A DNA stretch of 64,000 nucleotides from Mesorhizobium sp. B2-7-2 (GTDB lineage Bacteria; Pseudomonadota; Alphaproteobacteria; Rhizobiales; Rhizobiaceae): NCBI RefSeq assembly GCF_006440775.1, contig NZ_VFTZ01000010.1:124001-188000 (forward strand), given 5' to 3'. The notes below the pieces were generated by a model. That model worked only from the letters and a program-made list of their open reading frames with translations, was not told where the DNA came from and ran no database searches. The position numbers and the translations under genes were made by a program. Every line of letters starts with the position of its first letter. Within the stretch, counting starts at the first letter, position 1. Below, piece after piece: positions 53,415 to 62,414 of this stretch.

Positions 53415-54824
53415 TCAAGCTGCCACCGGCAGCCGCAGCTCCGTCAGCAGCCCGCCACCGGGGTAGTTGGAGAGATCGACCTCGCCGCCGGCGCCGCGCG
53501 CGATGTTGCGGGCGATGGTGAGGCCGAGGCCGAGGCCGCCGGTCGTGCGGTTGCGCGATTCCTCCAGCCGCACGAAGGAGCCGAACACCGCGTCCAGCTT
53601 CGCCTGCGGAATGCCGGGACCCTCGTCGCGGATTGAAAGCGTGATCGTGTCGCCCGATCGCCGCACGCCGAGATGCGCCTTTTTGCCGTAGGTCACCGCG
53701 TTCTGGATGAGATTGGTGATGCAGCGGCGCAGCGCCACCGGCCGCGCGACGCAGATCAGGCCGCGCGACGGGACCACGTCTTCGTCGAAGGACGCGCCGT
53801 CGAAGGAGTCCGCGACCGATTCCACCAGCGACCAGAAATCGATCCGCTCGGCCTTTTCCTCGGTCACCTCGAATTTGGCGAAGTCGATGACCGAGCTCGC
53901 GATGCTTTCGATGTCGGCGAGGTCGTGCGCCAGCGCCTCGCGCGCGGGCGACCTGCGCAACAGTTCGAGGCGCAGGCGCATCCGGGTCAGCGGCGTGCGC
54001 AGATCATGCGCCAACGCCGCCGCGAGGTGCTCGCGATCCTCGACATAATCGCGCAGCCGCATCTGCATGGCGTTTATCGCCTTCGCGGCTGCACGGATCT
54101 CGCGGCTGCCGCTCTCGGCGATCGGCGGGCTTTTCAGGTCGTTGCCGATGCGCGTCACCGCCGTTTCCATCATCCGGTAGGGCGCGGTCAGCCGGCGCAG
54201 CGACCAGATCGACATGATGACAATCAAACCGGCGATCAATGAGTAAAGCGGCAGGCTGTCGAGGCTCAGAATCGGTCCCGCCGGCGTGATCGGTTCGGTG
54301 AAATTCAGCCACTGTCCGTCGGAAAAGCGCAGCGAGGCGGTCAGCTTGTCGCTTTGCGCGAAATCCGCGGCCAGGACCAGCAGGTCGCGCTCGACCTGGC
54401 CGACATCCTTGTTCACCGCCTGCCCGTCCGGGACATCGGCCTCCTGGGTGGCCGGATCGCGGCGCACGCGCGCATCGGTGATGCCGAACTTCGACAGGCG
54501 GCCGACCAGGATGTCCTCCAACTCGGCAAGTTGGTCGTCGCCGGCGATCGAAGAGGTGACGGCGGGCGTGTCCGAAACCGTCAGCGCATAGGTCGAGTTG
54601 AACAGGCCGGAGGCGGTCGCCTTGCGTTCTTCGGGCGTGGCGTCATGCATCAGCTGCACCAGTGAATAGGCGCGGTCGTTCAACCGGTAGAGATCGACGA
54701 CGCTATTGGCGGCGGCCCGATCGCGCGCGACGATGTAAAGCGTCGTCACCTGGCTGAGCATGAGACCGGCAATGACGATGAGCAGCACCCAGACTGGCAG
54801 GGTCTGCGGCAGGAAGCGTCTCAT
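53415..54824 (-). CDS. Two-component sensor histidine kinase
   Basis: A 469-residue kinase. TM1 (about residues 10-32) and TM2 (about 186-208) flank a periplasmic sensor domain of about 150 residues. A HAMP region (208-262) follows. The phosphoacceptor is His273 in AALAHDLRTPLTRMRLRLE, the N box is NLIQNAVTYG, the G1 box DEGPGIP and the G2 box GGLGLGLTIAR. The sensor part has no known fold by eye. It phosphorylates the regulator encoded just upstream; the two genes overlap by 4 bp (ATGA). The signal is unknown. Confidence 0.95.
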   Translation of the reverse strand: MRRFLPQTLPVWVLLIVIAGLMLSQVTTLYIVARDRAAANSVVDLYRLNDRAYSLVQLMHDATPEERKATASGLFNSTYALTVSDTPAVTSSIAGDDQLAELEDILVGRLSKFGITDARVRRDPATQEADVPDGQAVNKDVGQVERDLLVLAADFAQSDKLTASLRFSDGQWLNFTEPITPAGPILSLDSLPLYSLIAGLIVIMSIWSLRRLTAPYRMMETAVTRIGNDLKSPPIAESGSREIRAAAKAINAMQMRLRDYVEDREHLAAALAHDLRTPLTRMRLRLELLRRSPAREALAHDLADIESIASSVIDFAKFEVTEEKAERIDFWSLVESVADSFDGASFDEDVVPSRGLICVARPVALRRCITNLIQNAVTYGKKAHLGVRRSGDTITLSIRDEGPGIPQAKLDAVFGSFVRLEESRNRTTGGLGLGLTIARNIARGAGGEVDLSNYPGGGLLTELRLPVAA

Positions 54825-55537
54825 TCGGATGTCGTCTCGGGCAGGAACTGATAGCCGCCGCTGCGCACGGTCAGGATCAGTTTCGGCGTTTTCGGATCGT
54901 CTTCCATCTTGCGGCGGAGGCGGCTCACCAGAATGTCGACGCTGCGGTCGAAGCTATAGCCGGTGTCGCCGCCGGACAGCTCGATCAGCTGCTCACGGGT
55001 AAGCACGCGCTGCGCGCTCCTGACGAAGGTCTGCAGCAGGTTGAACTCCGCCATCGTCAGCTCAACCCGGACGTCGTCGGGCGCCGTCAGGCGGCGGCGC
55101 GCGCAATCCATGGTCCAGCCGGCAAAGCGGTAGACCTGCCTGGCGGCGGGCCGACGCGGCTCGGCGCTGCCGTTGCGTCTCAGCACGGCGCGGATGCGGG
55201 CCAACAGCTCGCGCGGATCGAAGGGCTTGGGCACGTAGTCGTCGGCGCCCATTTCCAGGCCCACCACGCGGTCGGTCGTTTCGGTGACCGCGGTCAGCAT
55301 GATGATCGGCGTAGTATAGTTGGCGCGGATCTCGCGGCAAAGCTCAAGTCCGCTTTTGCCGGGCAACATCACGTCGAGAACGATCAGGTCGACCGGCGTG
55401 CGGCGCAGGACCGCTTCCATCTCGGTACCGTCGCCGGCCACCGTCGTGTGCAGCCCTCGCTTCTGGAAGAACTCCTGCAGCAGGTCGCGTATGCCCTTGT
55501 CGTCGTCGACGATCAGTATGTGCGCATCGGATTTCAC
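54821..55537 (-). CDS. OmpR/PhoB-family response regulator
   Basis: 238 residues from a GTG at 55537; no ATG with homology lies upstream, and the ribosome-binding site is weak. The receiver domain has the acidic cluster DDD (11-13), phosphoacceptor Asp55 in VLDVMLPG, and the Lys in DYVPKPFDP. The C-terminal winged helix (about residues 140-235) has LTMAEFNLLQTFVRSAQRVL and RSVDILVSRLRRKMEDDP. It is the partner of the histidine kinase. It is divergent from three small exported protein genes, which are candidate targets. Confidence 0.95.
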   Translation of the reverse strand: MKSDAHILIVDDDKGIRDLLQEFFQKRGLHTTVAGDGTEMEAVLRRTPVDLIVLDVMLPGKSGLELCREIRANYTTPIIMLTAVTETTDRVVGLEMGADDYVPKPFDPRELLARIRAVLRRNGSAEPRRPAARQVYRFAGWTMDCARRRLTAPDDVRVELTMAEFNLLQTFVRSAQRVLTREQLIELSGGDTGYSFDRSVDILVSRLRRKMEDDPKTPKLILTVRSGGYQFLPETTSE

Positions 55538-55783
55538 TCGAAACCTATCATTCTTTTTGCCGGCTCTTGCTGGATATCCGTTCGAGGCAACCCACACGAT
55601 AGAATTCGGGCCACATCTTGGCCAGTGGCCGCGATTGCCGTGCCGGCTGGGTTCCCAGAAACAATCCAGAAACAAAATTCTACAATCGAGAAAAACTGGT
55701 GAAAAATTTCAAGGGCATAACCGATGCCGTGGCGGTCAGATCATCGGCTGCGACGCAAGTTTCCGGAGTAACGGACAAGACCA

Positions 55784-56089
55784 ATGCAGAGGTTCTGGAT
55801 CAGCGTGATGGGTGCTTTGCTCAGCATATCGCTCATCACAGCCGCAGACGGCGCCTCCACTGCAAAGGTCGCCGCCCCGCTCACCCGGACCGAGCGCTGC
55901 ACCAATCTGAGCCGTCAGGTTGACGAAGCTCTCGAAACGCATGCCGCGGCAACGCAGGTCACCGCGGCGAAGGCACTGCAAAGAAAGGGAAACCGGTTCT
56001 GCGCCAACAAGAAACAGGCACAGGGGATCCGGATGCTCGCAAATGCTTTGAAGCTGCTTGGAGTGGCACCGATCGATCCCGTTCAGTGA
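55784..56089 (+). CDS. Small exported hypothetical protein
   Basis: 101 residues with a signal peptide (FWISVMGALLSISLITAADG). The mature helical part has two Cys residues (ERCTNLSRQVD, RFCANKKQ) about 50 residues apart that may pair. I recognise no family. The gene is the first of a plus-strand run divergent from the two-component system, 246 bp from the regulator start. A possible target of that system. Confidence 0.65.
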   Translation: MQRFWISVMGALLSISLITAADGASTAKVAAPLTRTERCTNLSRQVDEALETHAAATQVTAAKALQRKGNRFCANKKQAQGIRMLANALKLLGVAPIDPVQ

Positions 56090-56125
56090 CACTCATCCAG
56101 ACCCGCAAGAAAAGGAAATGAAGCC

Positions 56126-56401
56126 ATGAAGAAGTCCATCCTCTCCGCCCTCGGCCTCGGTGTTGCTCTCGCCTTCGCGATGCCGGCGCTCGGCAACGCG
56201 GCCGCTACGACGACCGCTGCTCCGGCTGCTTCGACCGCGACCACCACGCCTGCTCCGGCGGATAGCATGGCTGCGAAGCCGATGAAGAAAGCCGCTGCCA
56301 AGAAGGCCTGCAAAGTGACCAAGACGCACAAGTGCCCGGTCAAGAAGAAGGCGTCGGCTGCGAAGCCCGCTGCTGCGAAGCCGGCTGCCAAGAAGCCCTG
56401 A
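56126..56401 (+). CDS. Small exported Ala/Lys/Pro-rich protein
   Basis: 91 residues; GGAAATGAAGCC precedes the ATG. A signal peptide (KKSILSALGLGVALAFAMPA) is followed by an Ala/Thr/Pro linker and a Lys-rich tail (KKAAAKKACKVTKTHKCPVK with more AAKPAAKKP-like repeats). The tail resembles histone H1-like low-complexity sequence, but the export signal argues for a periplasmic, polyanion-binding or envelope role. Two Cys residues lie close together. Lies 36 bp after the previous small gene. Confidence 0.7.
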   Translation: MKKSILSALGLGVALAFAMPALGNAAATTTAAPAASTATTTPAPADSMAAKPMKKAAAKKACKVTKTHKCPVKKKASAAKPAAAKPAAKKP

Positions 56402-56545
56402 TCCAGCGCTCGGCGCCACTAGATGAAGCCGCTCCAGTCGATTTCGGCAGGGGCGGCTTCGGCGGGAGCCCGAAACCGGCAGGTTTCCACCGCGTCCAGT
56501 CTATCCTTAACCTGATTGCAATGCCGGTGCTGTAGGACAATCCGC

Positions 56546-56890
56546 ATGAAGAAGCGGTTTTCGTCCCTGATGCGTTCGCTGACCCTCGGCGGCCTGATCG
56601 CCACCGCGGCGGCACGATCGTTGATCATCTTTACCGCAAGCCCCGTGCCGGATCCCGCCAGCGGCAGGACCGAGCCCGAGCTGTTCGCTCCGCTGATCTC
56701 TTCAAGCTTCGACTACATCACGCCGGCGCAGTCCTGGGTCCTGATCCTGCTGACCGGCGCGACCGCGATCGGCCTTGTCGGCTGGATGTTCTTCGCCTTC
56801 GTCGAACGCGGCTCCGACATGGATGGCAGTGCAGGCTCCGGCAGATCGGGCACCGCGTTGCGCCGCCAGGTCGGGCGCCAGGGCCGTTGA
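56546..56890 (+). CDS. Small membrane hypothetical protein
   Basis: 114 residues from the ATG at 56546. Two hydrophobic stretches: LTLGGLIATAAARSLIIFTA, which may be a signal anchor, and SWVLILLTGATAIGLVGWMF. The segment between them is short and Pro/acidic (SPVPDPASGRTEPELFAPLI). The tail is Gly/Ser/Arg-rich. No known family. Its expression could be tied to the two genes upstream, but a 144-bp gap separates them. Confidence 0.6.
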   Translation: MKKRFSSLMRSLTLGGLIATAAARSLIIFTASPVPDPASGRTEPELFAPLISSSFDYITPAQSWVLILLTGATAIGLVGWMFFAFVERGSDMDGSAGSGRSGTALRRQVGRQGR

Positions 56891-56953
56891 CCCTTCGGCA
56901 GTGATTCCCCACATAGGACTGATGGTCCAGGCCGGCATTACCCGCGCGTGGAA

Positions 56954-56982
56954 TTGGACGTATATTTGCTGCGTGACAGAAT
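56954..56982 (+). promoter_or_regulatory. Predicted sigma70-type promoter of clpS
   Basis: TTGGAC (56954-56959), 17-bp spacer, CAGAAT (56977-56982). It lies 37 bp before the clpS ATG at 57019. Confidence 0.5.
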
Positions 56983-57018
56983 GAGAGCGAGAGAGCCCAG
57001 TTCTCGCTGGTGGATCCG

Positions 57019-57324
57019 ATGCCCGAAACCGTCCTCAAACCCCGCACTAAGACACAGCCGAAAACCGAGCGGCCGAAGCTCTACAAAGTCATCCTTGTCA
57101 ATGACGATTTCACGCCGCGCGAGTTCGTGGTGACGGTGCTCAAGGGCGAATTCAAGCTCAGTGAGGATCAGGCGCATCGCGTCATGATCACCGCGCATAC
57201 GCGCGGCGTGTGCGTCGTCGCGGTGTTTACGCGCGATATCGCCGAGACCAAGGCAACGCGAGCGACCGACGCCGGCAAGGCCAAGGGCTATCCGCTGCTG
57301 TTCACCACCGAACCGGAAGAGTAG
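57019..57324 (+). CDS. clpS: ClpS-family adaptor of the Clp protease (second-type paralogue)
   Basis: 101 residues from the ATG at 57019 (a GTG at 57010 is in frame). LYKVILVNDDFTPREFVV holds the conserved Asn28-Asp29-Asp30 that bind the alpha-amino group of N-degrons. VMITAHTRGVCVVAVFTRDIAE holds the conserved His, and ETKA the end of the fold. ClpS passes proteins with destabilising N-terminal residues to ClpAP. Many alphaproteobacteria carry two ClpS proteins; the divergent sequence and absence of clpA next to it suggest that this is the ClpS2-type copy. A promoter is visible upstream, and a repeat follows. Confidence 0.9.
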   Translation: MPETVLKPRTKTQPKTERPKLYKVILVNDDFTPREFVVTVLKGEFKLSEDQAHRVMITAHTRGVCVVAVFTRDIAETKATRATDAGKAKGYPLLFTTEPEE

Positions 57325-57336
57325 GGGCGGAGCGCT

Positions 57337-57493
57337 TCCCTTCTCCCCTTGTGGGAGAAGGTGGATCGGCGCGCAGCGCCGAGACGGATGAGGGGTGCTC
57401 CAGCTTGGCGCCAAGCCTACCCCTCACCCGGATTGCCAGCCGATTTGTGAAGGACAAATCGGGGCAATCCGACCTCTCCCACAAGGGGAGAGG
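57337..57493. repeat. Compound palindromic repeat of the CCCTTCTCCCC...CCCCTCATCCG type, copy 2
   Basis: Starts CCCTTCTCCCCTTGTGGGAG and ends CTCCCACAAGGGGAGAGG, with GGATGAGGGGTGCTCCAG inside. Same family as 35034-35241. It fills the gap between convergent clpS and the membrane protein gene, starting 13 bp after the clpS stop. Confidence 0.85.
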
Positions 57494-57500
57494 TAAGAAT

Positions 57501-59588
57501 TCACCGCCCTTCGCGATACCACATCGAGCCGATGGCGAGCAGCAGCAGGCCGAGGCCGAGGAAGCCGCCGAACAGCGGCACGCGCGACACAGCCTTGAGT
57601 GTGCTGTCGTCGGTGGTGCGCAGGCCTACCCAGTCGTCGCCCGACGCGGCCGCGGAAGAGCGGACCGGCACGATCGACGGCAATGTCAAGCCGCCGGCGA
57701 GATTGCCGAGCGTCGACGACGGTGCCAGCCGCCGCACGCTGCCGCCGGTCGCCTCGGCGGGCGCCTTCAGCCGGTCCTCGGTCGAGATCACGTCGGAAAA
57801 TTCCGGCGCGTTGATCGGGCCGACATGGGCAAGCGCGGTAAGGTCGCCATTGCCGATCTGGTAAAGGCCGATCTCGCTGGTCTGCAGGCTGCCGGTGAAA
57901 ATGCCGGGTTCGGCCTTCTCGAGCTTCACCGTCACCGCCTTGCCGGACGGCGTGATGACCTGGGCGGGACCGGGGTCGTCGCTCATCGTCTGGCGGCGGA
58001 TTTCAAGCATCATGCCGCGGCCGTCGGCGGTTAGCCGTTCCTCTTCCAGTTCCGGCTCCTTCATCAGCCAGTGGGCGATGCGGCGATAAAGCTGGACATG
58101 CGGCCCGCCGCCCTCGAAGCCGCGCGCCCACAGCCAGCCCTGATCGGACAGGAGCATGCCGACACGGCCTTCGCCCTTGCGATCGAGCAGGAGCAGGGGC
58201 CGATCGTCGGCGCCTTTCATCACCACTTCGCCTTCCGGGTTCTTGACGCCGATGGTGCGGAACCAGCGGCTCCAATGCGGCGGCTCGCTTGCCGAGCCGT
58301 CGAGCCCGCGCGTCACCGGATGGCGCTGGCCGAGATCGGTCAGGCGCGGATAGAAGGCCTTGTCCACCACCTCGCCGGTCGGCATAGCCGGCAGCGCGGC
58401 ATTGAGCGGCGTGCGGGCAATGGAGTTCTCGCCGGCATATTCGGGGCCGGCGGCAATCAGCAGCGCGCCGCCCTTTTCGACATATTCGGAGATGTAGTCG
58501 TAATAGAGGATCGGCAGCACGTCGCGGTGCTGGTAGCGGTCGAAGATGATCAGATCGAAATCCTTGATCTTCTCGACGAACAGCTCGCGCGTCGGGAAAG
58601 CGATCAGTGATAGCTCATTGATCGGCGTGCCGTCCTGTTTTTCCGGCGGGCGCAGAATGGTGAAGTGGACGAGATCGACCGATGCGTCCGACTTCAAAAG
58701 GTTGCGCCATGTGCGCTCGCCGGCATGCGGCTCGCCGGAAACCAGGAGCACGCGCAGGTTTTCGCGAATGCCGTCGACCAGGGCAATCGCCCGGTTGTTG
58801 GCGTCGGTCAGTTCGCCGGGCTCCCGGTCGATGCCGAGCTGGACGATGTTGCGGCCGGCATTGGGTATGGTGACCGAGAGCTTCATCGGCTGGCCGACGG
58901 TCGCGTGCTCGACCGAGACCTGCTCGCCATTGACCGAGACGCGCACGTCCACCGGAGCACCATCACCTTCCGTCGAAATGACGCGGTAGGTCATGTCGAG
59001 CGGCTTGCCGACGAGACCGAAGCGCGGCGCGTTCTCGAAGCGGATGCGGCGGTCCTTCTCATGCTCGTTGCCGGTGATCAGCGCATGCAGCGGCGCGTTG
59101 AACTCCGGCGCGCCGGCCGGCGCATCATGCACCTCGCCATCGGTGATCATGATCGCGCCGCCGATGCGCGACGGCGGCACGTCGCGGAAGGCGCCCTCCA
59201 GCGCGCTGAACAGCCTGGTCTCGGTGCGCTCGTCGGCGGCTTCGGACTTGCCGGCCTCGACGACGCGGACATCGAACTGCTTGAAGCGGGCAAGACGCTG
59301 CTGCAGGCCGGCCAGCGCTTCGTCGGTCTGCTCGGTGCGGTCGCCGATATCCTGGCTCTGGCTGCGGTCGACGACGAGGGCGACGACGCTCTTCAGCGCC
59401 TCGCGCTCCTCGGCGAGGAAAACGGGATTGAGCAATGAAGCGGCAAGCGCGAGCAGCGCGATGAAGCGCAATGCCGAGCCGCGCTGGCGGAACCACAGGC
59501 CGACAAGCGCCAGCAAAAGCAGCGGGACGAAGAGCAGGCCGAAGAGCGGCCAGGAGAGAAGCGGTTCGAAGGAGAGCGACCAGTTCAT
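57501..59588 (-). CDS. Membrane protein with VWA-like and glutamine-amidotransferase-like domains
   Basis: 695 residues. Two N-terminal membrane helices (LFGLLFVPLLLLALVGLWF, FIALLALAASLLNPVFLA) and one C-terminal (GGFLGLGLLLLAIGSMWY) frame a large, probably periplasmic region. Early part: VALVVDRSQSQDIGDRTEQT and GGAIMITDGEVHDAP resemble a von Willebrand A fold with an incomplete metal site. Middle part: RVLLVSGEPHAGERTWRNLL and EYVEKGGALLIAAGPEYAGE resemble class I amidotransferase-like domains without a visible nucleophile Cys. It is the last gene of the MoxR/DUF58 operon, 3 bp after the gene upstream. Confidence 0.8.
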   Translation of the reverse strand: MNWSLSFEPLLSWPLFGLLFVPLLLLALVGLWFRQRGSALRFIALLALAASLLNPVFLAEEREALKSVVALVVDRSQSQDIGDRTEQTDEALAGLQQRLARFKQFDVRVVEAGKSEAADERTETRLFSALEGAFRDVPPSRIGGAIMITDGEVHDAPAGAPEFNAPLHALITGNEHEKDRRIRFENAPRFGLVGKPLDMTYRVISTEGDGAPVDVRVSVNGEQVSVEHATVGQPMKLSVTIPNAGRNIVQLGIDREPGELTDANNRAIALVDGIRENLRVLLVSGEPHAGERTWRNLLKSDASVDLVHFTILRPPEKQDGTPINELSLIAFPTRELFVEKIKDFDLIIFDRYQHRDVLPILYYDYISEYVEKGGALLIAAGPEYAGENSIARTPLNAALPAMPTGEVVDKAFYPRLTDLGQRHPVTRGLDGSASEPPHWSRWFRTIGVKNPEGEVVMKGADDRPLLLLDRKGEGRVGMLLSDQGWLWARGFEGGGPHVQLYRRIAHWLMKEPELEEERLTADGRGMMLEIRRQTMSDDPGPAQVITPSGKAVTVKLEKAEPGIFTGSLQTSEIGLYQIGNGDLTALAHVGPINAPEFSDVISTEDRLKAPAEATGGSVRRLAPSSTLGNLAGGLTLPSIVPVRSSAAASGDDWVGLRTTDDSTLKAVSRVPLFGGFLGLGLLLLAIGSMWYREGR

Positions 59589-59591
59589 GCG

Positions 59592-62414
59592 CTACTGCCC
59601 CAGACGTTCGAGCAGCACGGGCACATGCACCTGATCGGACTTGTAGTTGCCGGTCAGCATATACATCATGATGTTGACGCCGGCGCGCAGCGCGTAGATG
59701 CGCTGCATCGGATCCGGCGGCACGGTCGGCAGCATCGGATCGCCGTTCTCGTCGATGGCCCAGGCGCCGGCGAAATCATTGGCGGTGATCATGATCGGCG
59801 AGACGCCGTCGCCGGTGCGCACCGGGCGGTTCTCGGTGTTGCTGGCGTCGAGCGAGGCCTCGACCCAGAGCGGGCTGCCGTTGAAGCGGCCGGGGAATTC
59901 CGGAAGGATGAAGAAGGATTTGGTCAGCACGTGGTCCGACGGCACCGGCTCCAGCGGCGGCACGTTGAGATTACCCAGGATGTCGCGCAGCCGCTCGGTC
60001 GCCGGGCTTGCCGAGCCGGCGCCGATGCCGTTCGAAAACTGGTCGCGCGTATCGAACAGAACCGTGCCGCCCTGCTGCATATAGGCGTCGATGCGGGCGA
60101 TCGCCGCCTGGCTGGGCATAGGTGCCGTCGCATCGATCGGCCAATAGATCAGCGGGAAGAAGGACAGCTCGTCCTTGGCGATGTCGACGCCGGCCGGCGG
60201 GCCGGGCTCAAGCGCGGTCTTCTCGATCAGGAAACGGGTGAGGCCCTCGAGGCCGGCGCGGCTGATCGAATCGACGCCGGGCTCGCCGGTGATCACATAG
60301 GCGATGCGGGTTTTCGAAATATCCTCGATCGCCTGGGTGTCGCCGGGCTTGGAATCGTCGGCGCGGGCAAGATCGGCATGGCCGAAGAGGCCGCCCAGCA
60401 CGACTAGGACCGCCGCGGCGGTCGCCGCCGTGCCTGCGCGGCGCGGCCGGCGCGTCAGCAGGCCGCCCATCCAGAACACGGCCAAGGTGTCGAGCACCAT
60501 CAACAGGAGCGCGATGGCGACCAATGGCCCCTTGAGATTCTCCGATTCGTCGAAGGCGTAGGGGATAGCAGTCACCGGCAGCGAAACCTGCGGGCGCGCC
60601 AGCGGCGCGAATGTGCTCGAAGCATCGAGAAGATTATGAGCGAACACGCCGGTCTCCGAGCCGTAAAGGCCCGGCGGGTTTTCCAGCGTCACCGGCAGCG
60701 GACCGGCGCCGGGCACCAGCGGCCGCGCATCCGGCGAGGGCGGCGTCAGCGTGCCGTCGGCGCCGATCATGCGATAGGGGGCGAGCGACGCGGCGGTGGC
60801 CTCGGCATTGGCGATCGCGGCGCCTTGGTTGCGCGACAATTGCACGACACGCCGCAGCATCTCGACGAAGCTGCCGGAGATCGGCAGGTTCGACCAGGTC
60901 GCCTCGGGCGTGACATGGAAGAGCACCAGCGTGCCCTTGTCCTTCTTCATGCCCGTCACCAATGGCGTGCCGTCGGCAAGCGTGGCCCAAGTACGCTCGA
61001 CGATGTCGGGCGTCGGCTCGGCCAGAACCTGCCGGCTGACCGTCACCTCGGAGGGCGGGGAAAGATCGGCGAAAGGACCGTTCTTCGGGAATTCGGTCAC
61101 CGCCTGCGGCGTCGTCCACGACAGCGCGCCGCCCAGCGCGCGCTCGCCGCTGCGCAGCCTGACCGGCAAAAGGTCGTCGTCATTGCCGGCCGCGGCAAGG
61201 CGGGGACCGGCAAAGCGGACCAGCGTGCCGCCCTTGTCGACCCAGTCGACCAGCCGCTGCTTGACCTGCGCCGGGATGGTGCCGACGTCGGCCATGATGA
61301 TCATCGCCGGCTTCTGGTCGAGAAGCTGCGGAATGGCGTCGGCGAGATCGGCGCTCGACGGCTCGACAAGGTCGGCGAAGGGCTGCAGGGCGCGGCGGAT
61401 GTAATAGAGCGGCGACAGAAGCGGCTGCGCCTGGTCGGCCTCGGCCTGCGACAGAAGGCCGACGCGGCGGCGTTTCGAGCTCTCGTCCAGCACGCGCACG
61501 GCGCCGGCCTGATGCTCGCCGTCCAGCGCGATCGAAGCGAAATCATTGCGCAGCTCGAAGGGGACCGCCATTGTTCCCGTGGCGGCGGCTTCGCCCGGCG
61601 CGAAGGTCAGCGTCGCATCGGCGATGCGGCGGCCCTTGTCGTCGAAGGCGCCAGCGGTGACCTGCGCCGGCGCCGGATTGCCCGGCGCGCGAATGGCGCT
61701 CAAAGCGAAACCATCGACCTGGTTGTCGGCGCCGATCAGGCCGGTCACAGAAGGCCGGTCGGACGTAGCCCAGACCAGCCGTGTCGCATTCTTTTCGAGC
61801 AGCGTCCTGAAAGCGGCCTCGTCGCCTTTGGCGGCAAGCCCATCGGCGAGCACGGCAACGCTGGCGCCCGGCAGTCGCTCCAACGCGGCGGCGACGCGGG
61901 CGTAGACGGCGGGCCTGTCGGTAGGAATCGGCCGCGGCTTGGCGGCGCGCAGGTGATCGAGCGCGGCCGAAGCGTCGAAAGGGCCGATCTCGGCATTGGG
62001 CTTCTCGGCGGTGAAGGCGATGACGACCGGCACGCCGTTCGAGCCGGCATCGGCGATCAGCCGCTCGGCGGTGGCGACGCGCTTGTTCCAGTCGGCGGCG
62101 CTCGCCCAGCCATTGTCGACGACAAGCGCCAGGGCGGCGCCCTCCGCCGGCAGTTTTTCGCGCGGGTTGAAGACCGGCTCGGCCAGCGCCATCACGATGA
62201 GCGCCGCCATCAGCAAGCGAAGCAGCGTCAGCCACCACGGGCTTTGCTGCGGGGTTTCTTCGCGCCTCAGGACCCGGGCGAGGATTCTCAGCGGCGGGAA
62301 AACCTCCGTCTGCGGCCGGGGCGGGGTGAGGCGCAGCAGCCACCAGATCACCGGCAGGGCCAGAAGGCCCCACAGCACCATGGGCGCCCCGAAAGAAAGC
62401 GGCAGCCAGCTCAT
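59592..62414 (-). CDS. BatA-like membrane protein with C-terminal DUF4159 domain
   Basis: 940 residues. The first 90 residues are the BatA-type N-terminal double-helix (PMVLWGLLALPVIWWLLRLT, LTLLRLLMAALIVMALAEPV). Then comes a VWA-like domain (ALALVVDNGWASAADWNKRV) lacking a full MIDAS. Another helix lies around 630-650. Residues about 700-935 are DUF4159 (RIAYVITGEPGVDSISRAGL, MQQGGTVLFDTRDQFSNG), which I know as a common partner of MoxR ATPases. Its ATG overlaps the TGA of the DUF58 gene (ATGA). Probably an envelope-associated receptor for the MoxR complex. Confidence 0.87.
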   Translation of the reverse strand: MSWLPLSFGAPMVLWGLLALPVIWWLLRLTPPRPQTEVFPPLRILARVLRREETPQQSPWWLTLLRLLMAALIVMALAEPVFNPREKLPAEGAALALVVDNGWASAADWNKRVATAERLIADAGSNGVPVVIAFTAEKPNAEIGPFDASAALDHLRAAKPRPIPTDRPAVYARVAAALERLPGASVAVLADGLAAKGDEAAFRTLLEKNATRLVWATSDRPSVTGLIGADNQVDGFALSAIRAPGNPAPAQVTAGAFDDKGRRIADATLTFAPGEAAATGTMAVPFELRNDFASIALDGEHQAGAVRVLDESSKRRRVGLLSQAEADQAQPLLSPLYYIRRALQPFADLVEPSSADLADAIPQLLDQKPAMIIMADVGTIPAQVKQRLVDWVDKGGTLVRFAGPRLAAAGNDDDLLPVRLRSGERALGGALSWTTPQAVTEFPKNGPFADLSPPSEVTVSRQVLAEPTPDIVERTWATLADGTPLVTGMKKDKGTLVLFHVTPEATWSNLPISGSFVEMLRRVVQLSRNQGAAIANAEATAASLAPYRMIGADGTLTPPSPDARPLVPGAGPLPVTLENPPGLYGSETGVFAHNLLDASSTFAPLARPQVSLPVTAIPYAFDESENLKGPLVAIALLLMVLDTLAVFWMGGLLTRRPRRAGTAATAAAVLVVLGGLFGHADLARADDSKPGDTQAIEDISKTRIAYVITGEPGVDSISRAGLEGLTRFLIEKTALEPGPPAGVDIAKDELSFFPLIYWPIDATAPMPSQAAIARIDAYMQQGGTVLFDTRDQFSNGIGAGSASPATERLRDILGNLNVPPLEPVPSDHVLTKSFFILPEFPGRFNGSPLWVEASLDASNTENRPVRTGDGVSPIMITANDFAGAWAIDENGDPMLPTVPPDPMQRIYALRAGVNIMMYMLTGNYKSDQVHVPVLLERLGQ

